Positions 1 through 6,402 of a DNA stretch of 6,801 nt are shown piece after piece. The stretch lies in the NCBI GenBank assembly GCA_003142495.1, contig PLMM01000374.1, forward strand, positions 1 to 6,801, in the 5' to 3' direction. Position numbers and translations under genes: made by a program. The stretch's first letter is position 1, and each line of letters begins with the position of its first letter. The notes below the pieces were generated by a model that was not told where the DNA came from, ran no database searches, and saw only the letters and a list, made by a program, of their open reading frames with translations. This DNA is from Gemmatimonadota bacterium (GTDB taxonomy: Bacteria > Gemmatimonadota > Gemmatimonadetes > Gemmatimonadales > Gemmatimonadaceae).

Positions 1-1695
1 GCGACGAATACGCCCGTGATGCTCGAGCTGCGCATCCGCGCGTGCCACGTGTACGGCCGCTTCATCGCGAAGGACAACGTGCGTCCGAGCTTCACGCTCA
101 AGGATGCTATCGAGGGACCGACGCGCGACGTGAGCAGGATCGTACTGCCGCCTGCGAGCTTCCTTCACGAGCACGAGAAGATCCAGTCGCGCTGGCCCGC
201 TGCGCAGCAGTTCATCGAGTCGCGCGGGCTCAATGAGTTTTTCGCCGAAGGGATGCAGGATTTCGGAATCATCCTGCAGGGCGGGATGTACAACACGATC
301 GCGCGCTCGCTCGAGCTGCTCGGGCTCTCCGATCCGTACGGCAACACGAAGATTCCACTGCTCGTGTTGAACGTCACGTATCCGCTCGTGGACGCGGACA
401 TCAAGCGCTTCTGCGCGGGGAAGCGCGGCGTGCTGGTGGTTGAAGAGGGGCAGCCGAATTTCATAGAGCAGTCGCTGCACGCGGTGCTGCAGCAGCTCGA
501 GATTCCGGTGAAGGTGCACGGCAAGGGGATGCTCCCGATGGCCGGCGAGTACACCGCGGCGACGGTGATTCAGGGCGTGCTGGAGTTCGTGTCGAAGTAC
601 GCGCCGCAGCTGATCGACGGCGCGAACGTGCCGTCGGTTGCGCGCACGGCGGCGACGAGGCCGCGCGCGATGCTGCCGATCACGAGCGCGGCGCACGCCG
701 TCGCGCCGGCGCCGGCGGCTGTCGACATCGCTGCGCTCTCGGCCGAGATCCATCCGCGGCCGCCGTCGTTTTGCACGGGCTGCCCCGAGCGCCCGATCTT
801 CACGGCGATGAAGCTCGTGGAGCGCGAGATCGGCAAGCACCACGTGAGCTGCGACATCGGCTGCCATCTCTTCTCGGTGCTGCCGCCGTTCAACATCGGC
901 GCGACGACGATGGGGTATGGGCTCGGATGGGCGGGAGCGGCGGCATTCAATACGAAGGAGACGAAGAAGCGCACCATCAGCATCATGGGCGACGGTGGCT
1001 TCTGGCATAACGGGTTGACGAGCGGCGTCGGCAACGCAGTGTTCAACCAGACCGACAGCGTACTCATCGTCGTCGACAACAGCTACACAGCCGCAACGGG
1101 AGGGCAGGACATTCTCTCGTCGACGGCGAGCAACCCGACGCGCACGACGAGGCTGTCGATCGCGAAGGCCGTGCAGGGCGTCGGCGTGAAGTGGATTCGG
1201 ACGGTGACGCGCACGTACGACGTGGCGAAGATGCGCGACGTGATCAAGGAGGCGCTGACCACGAAGGACAGCGGGCCGAAGGTGATCATCGCGCAGGGCG
1301 AGTGCGCGCTGAACGAGCAGCGCCGAATGCGGCCGCTGATCGCGCAGCGAGCGAGGGAAGGAAAGCGCGTGGTTCGCGAGCGTTTCGGCGTGGATGCGGA
1401 CACGTGCACGGGCGATCACTCGTGCATCCGGCTCTCCGGCTGTCCGTCGCTGACGATCAAGGACAATCCCGATCCGCTGCGTGTGGATCCGGTAGCGACG
1501 GTGCTCAACAGCTGCATTGGCTGCGGGCTCTGCGGGGAGGTCGCGCACGCGGCGGTGCTGTGTCCGTCGTTCTATCGGTCGGATGTGATCTCGAATCCGG
1601 GCGCGGGAGAGCGCGTGCGGGCGCGAGCGCGGCAGGCGGTGATCTCGTTCGTGCAACGGCGTATCGATCGTCGCCTCACGAGCATACTCGGCTGA
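1..1695 (+). CDS. iorA: Indolepyruvate:ferredoxin oxidoreductase alpha subunit, 5'-truncated
   Basis: Catalytic TPP subunit that oxidatively decarboxylates aryl-pyruvates (indole-, phenyl- or hydroxyphenylpyruvate in the family) to aryl-acetyl-CoA, passing electrons to ferredoxin in the cytoplasm. The frame is open from base 1. GTG at 16 or ATG at 19 is not the real start, because the sequence begins inside a conserved segment (ELRIRACHVYGRF); roughly 150-200 N-terminal residues are probably missing. Counting the first visible codon as 1, 564 residues are present. A CTGCPERP motif lies at 258-265 and a SCDIGCH motif at 283-289. The TPP/Mg motif is GDG at 330-332 followed by DN at 359-360. A C-terminal ferredoxin-like domain has cysteines 469, 475, 481, 505, 508, 511 and 521. 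TGA at 1693 is followed after 30 bases by the beta subunit. Family is secure; the substrate is inferred. Confidence 0.9.
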   Translation, partial: ATNTPVMLELRIRACHVYGRFIAKDNVRPSFTLKDAIEGPTRDVSRIVLPPASFLHEHEKIQSRWPAAQQFIESRGLNEFFAEGMQDFGIILQGGMYNTIARSLELLGLSDPYGNTKIPLLVLNVTYPLVDADIKRFCAGKRGVLVVEEGQPNFIEQSLHAVLQQLEIPVKVHGKGMLPMAGEYTAATVIQGVLEFVSKYAPQLIDGANVPSVARTAATRPRAMLPITSAAHAVAPAPAAVDIAALSAEIHPRPPSFCTGCPERPIFTAMKLVEREIGKHHVSCDIGCHLFSVLPPFNIGATTMGYGLGWAGAAAFNTKETKKRTISIMGDGGFWHNGLTSGVGNAVFNQTDSVLIVVDNSYTAATGGQDILSSTASNPTRTTRLSIAKAVQGVGVKWIRTVTRTYDVAKMRDVIKEALTTKDSGPKVIIAQGECALNEQRRMRPLIAQRAREGKRVVRERFGVDADTCTGDHSCIRLSGCPSLTIKDNPDPLRVDPVATVLNSCIGCGLCGEVAHAAVLCPSFYRSDVISNPGAGERVRARARQAVISFVQRRIDRRLTSILG

Positions 1696-1725
1696 CGCCG
1701 TGGACGCACCGGTCTGGATGCGCTC

Positions 1726-3255
1726 GTGGCGGCTCACTTCACGGCAATCGTGACGCGGTCTCCTTCGGCGATCACGATCGCCATTCTCGCGATGGGAGGC
1801 GAAGGTGGCGGTGTTCTCGCTGATTGGATCGTCGATCTGGCGGAGCACGCCAGCCACTATGCGCAAAAGACATCGGTGCCCGGTGTCGCGCAGCGCACGG
1901 GATCGACGATCTACTATTGTGAGATCTTTCCAGAGGCGGCTGCGCTCGAGGCGCACAAGGAGCCCGTGCTCGCCCTGATGCCCGTGCCGGGGCAGCTGGA
2001 CGTGGTAATCGCATCGGAGCTCATGGAGTGCGGGCGCGCGGTGCAGCGCGGGCTGGTCACGCGCGAGCGCACGACGCTGATCGCGTCGACGCATCGCGTG
2101 TACTCGATGTCCGAGCGAACGAACATCGGCGATGGGCGCGTCGACTCCACGCGATTCATCGAGGCGGGCGAGGCGGCCGCGAAGACATTCGTGCGCCACG
2201 ACTTCGCGCGCATTGCGCAGGAGACGGGGAGCGTGATCAGCGCTCCACTGTTCGGCGCGCTCGCGGCGACGGGTGCACTTCCCTTCTCGCGCGCGCAGTT
2301 CGAGGATGCGATCCGGCGCGGCGGCGTGGGCGTCGATGCGAGCCTCGCGGCGTTCGCCGCGGGCTTCCAGGCGTCGGTGCAGCTGAGCGATGACGGCGAG
2401 GGCGCACTAACAGTAGATGCGAAGCCGAAGATCGGCGTGCGCATGCGCACGCTCGCCGCGCGCGTCGAGAGCAGCTTCCCCGCGAGCAGCCACAGCATCC
2501 TGCTCGCCGGCGTGCTTCGACTCGGCGACTACCAGGACGAGCGATACGCGGCCGAGTATCTCGATCGGCTCGACGACATTCGCGACCTCGATGCGGAGCT
2601 CGGCCCAGGTGACTTCACGCTGTTGCGCGAGACGGGGCGCTACCTCGCGCTGTGGATGTCTTACGAGGACGCGATTCGCGTCGCCGATCTCAAGATCAGG
2701 CGCGCGCGCTTCGAGCGGGTGCACGATGAGGTGCGCGCGGGCGCCGATCAGCTCGTGCGCATCAAGGAGTATCTGCATCCGCGCATCGACGAGATCGCGG
2801 ACATCCTGCCGGTCGTGCTGGGGCGGTGGCTGCTGCATCCGGGAATCGTGAGGCGCGTGATCGAGCGGCTCACGCGCGAGGGCAAGCTGGTCGAGACGAC
2901 CTCGCTGCGCGGCTTTCTCCAGCTCTACGCGATCGCGAGCCTGCGCCCACTGCGGAGGAAATCGCTGCGCTTTCACCGCGAGCATCAGGTGATCGCGGAG
3001 TGGCTGGCGCAGATTCCCCCGGTGGCGCGCGAGGACTACGCGCTGGCGTGCGAGGTGGCGATGTGCCCGCGGCTCGTGAAGGGGTATGGCGACACGCACT
3101 ATCGCGGCAGCCGAAATTTCGCGGCCGTCATGGGCGCGCTGCCGCGCCTGCGTGGCCGCCCGAATGCGGCGGCGGAGCTCAGGCGACTGCGCGAGGCGGC
3201 GATGGCCGATGATACGAGCGAGAAGCTCGAGCAGGCGCTGAGGGACGTCGCATGA
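1726..3255 (+). CDS. iorB: Indolepyruvate oxidoreductase beta subunit with C-terminal DUF6537-like region
   Basis: Partner of the upstream alpha subunit; together they form the aryl-pyruvate:ferredoxin oxidoreductase. The 509-residue product starts with a gamma-type 2-oxoacid oxidoreductase domain (about residues 17-220). It has the glycine-rich stretch AILAMGGEGGGVLADWIV (19-36) and TSVPGVAQRTG (49-59), where the family contacts cofactor and substrate. From about residue 245 to 480 it matches the helical DUF6537-type region that accompanies IORs of the long bacterial type; its role is unknown. Single-domain archaeal beta subunits are near 200 residues, so this is the extended form. GTG 1726 is chosen because the next in-frame ATG falls inside the glycine-rich motif, but no clear Shine-Dalgarno precedes it, so the exact start is uncertain. 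The stop overlaps the next start by ATGA. Confidence 0.88.
   Translation: MAAHFTAIVTRSPSAITIAILAMGGEGGGVLADWIVDLAEHASHYAQKTSVPGVAQRTGSTIYYCEIFPEAAALEAHKEPVLALMPVPGQLDVVIASELMECGRAVQRGLVTRERTTLIASTHRVYSMSERTNIGDGRVDSTRFIEAGEAAAKTFVRHDFARIAQETGSVISAPLFGALAATGALPFSRAQFEDAIRRGGVGVDASLAAFAAGFQASVQLSDDGEGALTVDAKPKIGVRMRTLAARVESSFPASSHSILLAGVLRLGDYQDERYAAEYLDRLDDIRDLDAELGPGDFTLLRETGRYLALWMSYEDAIRVADLKIRRARFERVHDEVRAGADQLVRIKEYLHPRIDEIADILPVVLGRWLLHPGIVRRVIERLTREGKLVETTSLRGFLQLYAIASLRPLRRKSLRFHREHQVIAEWLAQIPPVAREDYALACEVAMCPRLVKGYGDTHYRGSRNFAAVMGALPRLRGRPNAAAELRRLREAAMADDTSEKLEQALRDVA
3240..3245 (+). promoter_or_regulatory. Ribosome binding site for the fused flavoenzyme gene
   Basis: GAGGGA ends 6 bases before ATG 3252, inside the last codons of the beta-subunit gene. 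It supports ATG 3252 as the true start and independent or coupled re-initiation at the ATGA junction. Confidence 0.6.
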
Positions 3256-5540
3256 AGATCGTGTGCCTCGGCGGCGGACCCGCGGGCCTCTACTTCTCGA
3301 TCATCGCGAAGAAGGCCGACCCATCCTGCGATATCACCGTGATCGAGCGTAACAGCCCGGACAACACCTTCGGCTGGGGCGTCGTCTTCTCCGACAAGAC
3401 GATGGCCGGTTTCAGGGATGCCGACCCGGAGACGCACGCGGCGATCACGGATGCGTTCCGTCACTGGGACGATATCGATGTGCACTTCAAGGGGCGCACG
3501 ATCACCTCGGGCGGCCATGGCTTCTGCGGAATCGCGCGCATCACGCTGCTGCAGATTCTGCAGCGGCGGGCGGCGCAGCTCGGCGTGCATCTGCGCTTCG
3601 AGACCGAGGTGACCGACCCCGACGACTACACCGCCGACTACGACCTCGTGGTCGCGTCGGATGGCGTGTCGTCGATCACGCGCAAGAAGTACGAGTCGGT
3701 GTTCAAGCCGAACATCCAGCGCCGCAGTAATCGCTTCATCTGGCTCGGCAGCACCACCAAGCTCGACGCGTTCACCTTCGACTTCAAGCAGACCGAGTGG
3801 GGGTGGTTCAATCTCCACGCGTATCGCTTCGACGAGAATTGGTCGACGATGATCGTGGAGGTGCCCGAGCGGACGTGGCGTGGCGCGGGGATGGACAAGA
3901 TGGAGCTGTCGCAGTCGATCGCGATGTGCGAGGAGATGTTCAAGGACAGGCTCGAGGGCAGCGCACTCGTGTCCAATGCGCGGCATCTGAAGGGCTCCGA
4001 TGCGTGGATGGTGTTCCAGCACGTGCTGTGCGAGAGTTGGCACCACAAGAACATCGTCCTGATCGGCGACGCCGCACATACGGCGCACTTCAGCATCGGC
4101 TCCGGGACCAAGCTCGCGATGGAGGACGCGCTCGCGCTCGCGCGCGTGCTGTTCAGCCATCGCGGCCACATCGGCGGCGCGCTCGCGCGCTATCAGGAGG
4201 AGCGCGAGGTCGAGGCGCTCAAGCTCCAGAGCGCGGCGCGCAATCGCATGGAGTGGTTCGAGCACGTCGACCGGCACGTGCATCTGGAGCCAGAGCAGTT
4301 CACCTACAATCTGCTCACGGGAAGCCAGCGCATCGGCCACGCCAACCTCAAGCTGCGCGATCCGGAATACGTGGAGGGAGTGGAGCGGTGGTTCGCGGAG
4401 CGCAGCGGGATCGATCATGCGCTCCCGCCGATGTTCACGCCATTCACGCTGCGCGGCGTCTCGCTCAAGAATCGTGTGATCGTCTCGCCGATGGCGACGT
4501 ACATGGCGTGCGACGGCATGCCGAACGACTTCCATCTCGTGCACTTTGGCGCGCGCGCGATGGGCGGTGCCGCGATGGTGTTCACGGAGATGACGTGCGT
4601 GTCCCCCGAGGCTCGCATCACGCCGAACTGCCTCGGCATGTGGAACGACGAGCAGCTGCGGGCGTGGATGCGCGTCGTCGACTACGTGCACACGCAGAGC
4701 GACGCGAAGTTTGCGATTCAGCTCGGCCATTCGGGGCGGAAGGGCTCGACGCGCCGGCCGTGGGAGGGGAACGATCAGCCGCTGGCCACGGGGAACTGGC
4801 CGCTCGTGTCAGCATCGGCGCTGCCGTACATTGATGGACTCTCCTCGACGCCGCGCGAGGCGAGCAACGACGACATGAATCGCATTCTCGAGGAGTTCGT
4901 CGCAGCAACGAAGCGCGCGGACGAGGCGGGCTTCGACTGGCTCGAGCTCCACTGCGCGCATGGATATCTACTGTCGAGCTTCATTTCGCCCCTCACGAAT
5001 CACCGCACGGACGAATACGGCGGAACGTTGTTTAAGCGGTGCCGCTATCCGCTGGAAGTGTTCGAGGCGATGCGCGAGGCTTGGCCAGCCGGCAAGCCGA
5101 TGAGCGTTCGCATCTCGGCGAACGATTGGGTTCCGGGTGGACTCACGCCGGAGGACGCGACGATCGTCGCGCGGCTGTTCAAGGCCGCGGGCGCCGATGT
5201 CATCGACTGCTCGTCCGGACAGGTGAGCAAGGCGGAGCGGCCGGTGTACGGGCGCATGTTCCAGGTGCCGCTGTCGGATCGCATTCGCAGCGATGCCAAC
5301 GTCTCGACGATCGCCGTGGGCAACATCTACGAGGGCGATCAAGTCAACACGATCATCGCGTCGGGACGAGCGGATCTGTGCGCGGTGGCGCGCCCGCATC
5401 TCGCGGACCCCGCGTGGACGTTGCACGAGGCGGCGAAGCAGGGCTTCTCGGATGTCTGGTGGCCGCATCCGTACTTTCTCGGCAAGCTGCAGCTCGAGCG
5501 CAATCTCGCGCGCGCCGCTCAACAGGCGGCAGACGTATGA
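3252..5540 (+). CDS. Fused aryl-CoA FAD monooxygenase/Old Yellow Enzyme reductase (2-aminobenzoyl-CoA monooxygenase/reductase or salicylyl-CoA 5-hydroxylase type)
   Basis: Cytoplasmic bifunctional flavoenzyme of 762 residues, close to the usual length of this fusion. Residues 1 to about 375 form a PHBH-type FAD monooxygenase: dinucleotide fold LGGGPAGL (6-13), DG motif at D137-G138, and FAD-ribityl motif IGDAAH with D273. Residues from about 391 form an Old Yellow Enzyme TIM barrel: NRVIVSPMATYM, the substrate-anion histidines H567 and H570 in HCAHGYL, SPLTNHRTDEYGG, R620 in VRISAND, and a flavin-phosphate site GRADLCAVAR (705-714). In characterised 2-aminobenzoyl-CoA monooxygenase/reductase the first domain hydroxylates C5 with O2 and NAD(P)H, and the second reduces the ring to 2-amino-5-oxocyclohex-1-ene-carboxyl-CoA. 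Related proteins are annotated as salicylyl-CoA 5-hydroxylases. Fusion class is firm; the substrate cannot be decided from sequence. ATGA overlaps join it to both neighbours. Confidence 0.92.
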   Translation: MKIVCLGGGPAGLYFSIIAKKADPSCDITVIERNSPDNTFGWGVVFSDKTMAGFRDADPETHAAITDAFRHWDDIDVHFKGRTITSGGHGFCGIARITLLQILQRRAAQLGVHLRFETEVTDPDDYTADYDLVVASDGVSSITRKKYESVFKPNIQRRSNRFIWLGSTTKLDAFTFDFKQTEWGWFNLHAYRFDENWSTMIVEVPERTWRGAGMDKMELSQSIAMCEEMFKDRLEGSALVSNARHLKGSDAWMVFQHVLCESWHHKNIVLIGDAAHTAHFSIGSGTKLAMEDALALARVLFSHRGHIGGALARYQEEREVEALKLQSAARNRMEWFEHVDRHVHLEPEQFTYNLLTGSQRIGHANLKLRDPEYVEGVERWFAERSGIDHALPPMFTPFTLRGVSLKNRVIVSPMATYMACDGMPNDFHLVHFGARAMGGAAMVFTEMTCVSPEARITPNCLGMWNDEQLRAWMRVVDYVHTQSDAKFAIQLGHSGRKGSTRRPWEGNDQPLATGNWPLVSASALPYIDGLSSTPREASNDDMNRILEEFVAATKRADEAGFDWLELHCAHGYLLSSFISPLTNHRTDEYGGTLFKRCRYPLEVFEAMREAWPAGKPMSVRISANDWVPGGLTPEDATIVARLFKAAGADVIDCSSGQVSKAERPVYGRMFQVPLSDRIRSDANVSTIAVGNIYEGDQVNTIIASGRADLCAVARPHLADPAWTLHEAAKQGFSDVWWPHPYFLGKLQLERNLARAAQQAADV

Positions 5541-6337
5541 GCGCGGAGCCGTTCAATACGGGCGCCCGGCCTCTCGCGGGCAAACATGCGGTGGTCACGG
5601 GCGGCGCGCGCGGAATCGGCGCGGCGGTGACGCGCGCGCTGCTGGAGCACGGGGCGCGTGTCACGATGCTGGGGCGAAGTGCGATTGCTCGCACAGAGGT
5701 GATCACGACGTTCGGCGCCGGGCAGCCGCTCGAATATCTGCAGGCAGATGTCGGCGACGCAGGCGAGGTGGCGCGCGCATTCGAGACCGCGCGCGTGCGA
5801 TCGGGCGCGGTCGACATTCTTGTAAACAATGCCGGTCAGGGCGCGTCTGCACCCTTTCGCCTGACGGATGCTGCACTCTGGCGCACGATGATGTCGGTGA
5901 ATCTCGACGGAACGTATCACTGCACGCAGGCCGCGCTGTCGTCGATGGTGGAAGCGCGGTGGGGAAGGATCGTGAACATCGCGAGCACGGCAGGTTTGGT
6001 GGGCTACGCGTACGTCACGGCCTACTGCGCGGCGAAGCACGGCGTGATCGGCCTCACACGCGCGCTTGCGATCGAGGTCGCGGCGAAGGGCGTGACCGTG
6101 AATGCCGTGTGCCCTGGCTTCACCGCGACCGAAATGTTCGATCAGAGCGTCGCGAAGATCGTCGCGAAAACCGGGCGTACGCCGGAGCAGGCGGTGGCCG
6201 AGCTGCTGGCGAAGAATCCGCAGGCGCGGCTGGTGCAGCCGGAAGAGGTGGCGAATGCCGTCGCCTGGTTGTGCCTCCCGGGAAGCGAAGCGGTCACCGG
6301 CCAGTCGATCACGGTGGCGGGTGGGGAGGTCACATGA
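5537..6337 (+). CDS. Short-chain dehydrogenase/reductase (SDR), probably acting on a cyclic oxo/hydroxyacyl-CoA
   Basis: Classical SDR of 266 residues. The start ATG 5537 overlaps the preceding TGA as ATGA, with a weak AGGCGG seven bases upstream; longer in-frame starts would run far into the flavoenzyme gene and are rejected. The nucleotide-binding motif TGGARGIG is at 21-28 and NNAG at 97-100. The catalytic tetrad is N122, S150, Y163 and K167 (YCAAK), and the C-terminal GQSITVAGGE is the usual oligomer-interface end. The stretch after the second strand (MLGRS) lacks an acidic residue and carries an arginine, which hints at NADP(H) rather than NAD(H). Position directly after the aryl-CoA monooxygenase/reductase suggests it reduces or oxidises the keto/hydroxy group of the alicyclic CoA product (inference). 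A 3-oxoacyl-ACP reductase label would be the generic alternative. Confidence 0.9.
   Translation: MSAEPFNTGARPLAGKHAVVTGGARGIGAAVTRALLEHGARVTMLGRSAIARTEVITTFGAGQPLEYLQADVGDAGEVARAFETARVRSGAVDILVNNAGQGASAPFRLTDAALWRTMMSVNLDGTYHCTQAALSSMVEARWGRIVNIASTAGLVGYAYVTAYCAAKHGVIGLTRALAIEVAAKGVTVNAVCPGFTATEMFDQSVAKIVAKTGRTPEQAVAELLAKNPQARLVQPEEVANAVAWLCLPGSEAVTGQSITVAGGEVT
6323..6330 (+). promoter_or_regulatory. Strong Shine-Dalgarno-like sequence before the mini-ORF
   Basis: GGGGAGGT lies in the last codons of the SDR gene, with its GGAGG core ending 4 bases before ATG 6334. It would support translation of the short ORF there. It also encodes the conserved Gly-Gly-Glu end of the SDR, so the match may be partly coincidental. 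Confidence 0.4.
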
Positions 6338-6399
6338 CAGTGAATGGAGAAGACAGTGCGATCAACGCCGAGAACAGTGCGAGCCATGGGGAGGGCTAA
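6334..6399 (+). CDS. Possible 21-residue leader/coupling peptide ORF ahead of marR
   Basis: A short ORF starts at ATG 6334 in an ATGA overlap with the SDR stop and ends at TAA 6397. The hydrophilic product is MTVNGEDSAINAENSASHGEG, with a loose internal repeat (EDSA.../ENSA...). A good Shine-Dalgarno precedes it. It is in the same frame as the MarR gene, separated only by TAA and one GCC codon before GTG 6403. It could couple translation of marR to the SDR, be a remnant of a longer MarR N-terminus, or be noncoding spacer. I recognise no family, and coding status is doubtful. Confidence 0.25.
   Translation: MTVNGEDSAINAENSASHGEG
6388..6395 (+). promoter_or_regulatory. Ribosome binding site for the marR gene
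   Basis: GGGGAGGG ends 7 bases before GTG 6403. The sequence and spacing favour GTG 6403 over the next in-frame ATG at 6442 as the MarR start. Confidence 0.65.
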
Positions 6400-6402
6400 G
6401 CC

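Noticed and set aside
16..18. GTG 16 (or ATG 19) as a true start for the IOR alpha subunit
   Set aside because: The frame is open to base 1 and the first residues already match the interior of the N-terminal domain. A start here would delete a required domain.
1696..1725. Possible promoter or terminator between the two IOR subunit genes
   Set aside because: The 30-base gap shows no stem-loop with a T-run and no convincing -35/-10 pair. It reads as an ordinary operon spacer.
1700..1753. Alternative GTG start at 1700 giving a short peptide before the beta subunit
   Set aside because: It is out of frame with the beta subunit, ends after 17 residues and has no Shine-Dalgarno. A frameshift would have to be assumed, with nothing else to support it.
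3099..4730. Long antisense open frame of 543 codons on the - strand opposite the flavoenzyme gene
   Set aside because: Its product is an Arg/His/Glu/Leu-rich composition with no recognisable motif, as expected for the reverse of a GC-rich gene. The + strand gene there carries clear FAD and OYE motifs.
5039..5536. Upstream extension of the SDR reading frame, giving a 432-residue protein
   Set aside because: The extension overlaps the conserved OYE domain in another frame and has low-complexity composition. The SDR fold is complete from ATG 5537.
5293..6333. Long + strand open frame overlapping the SDR gene and ending at 6399
   Set aside because: Arg/Gly-rich out-of-frame shadow of the flavoenzyme and SDR genes. 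Only its last 21 codons, which lie outside the SDR, could be translated on their own.
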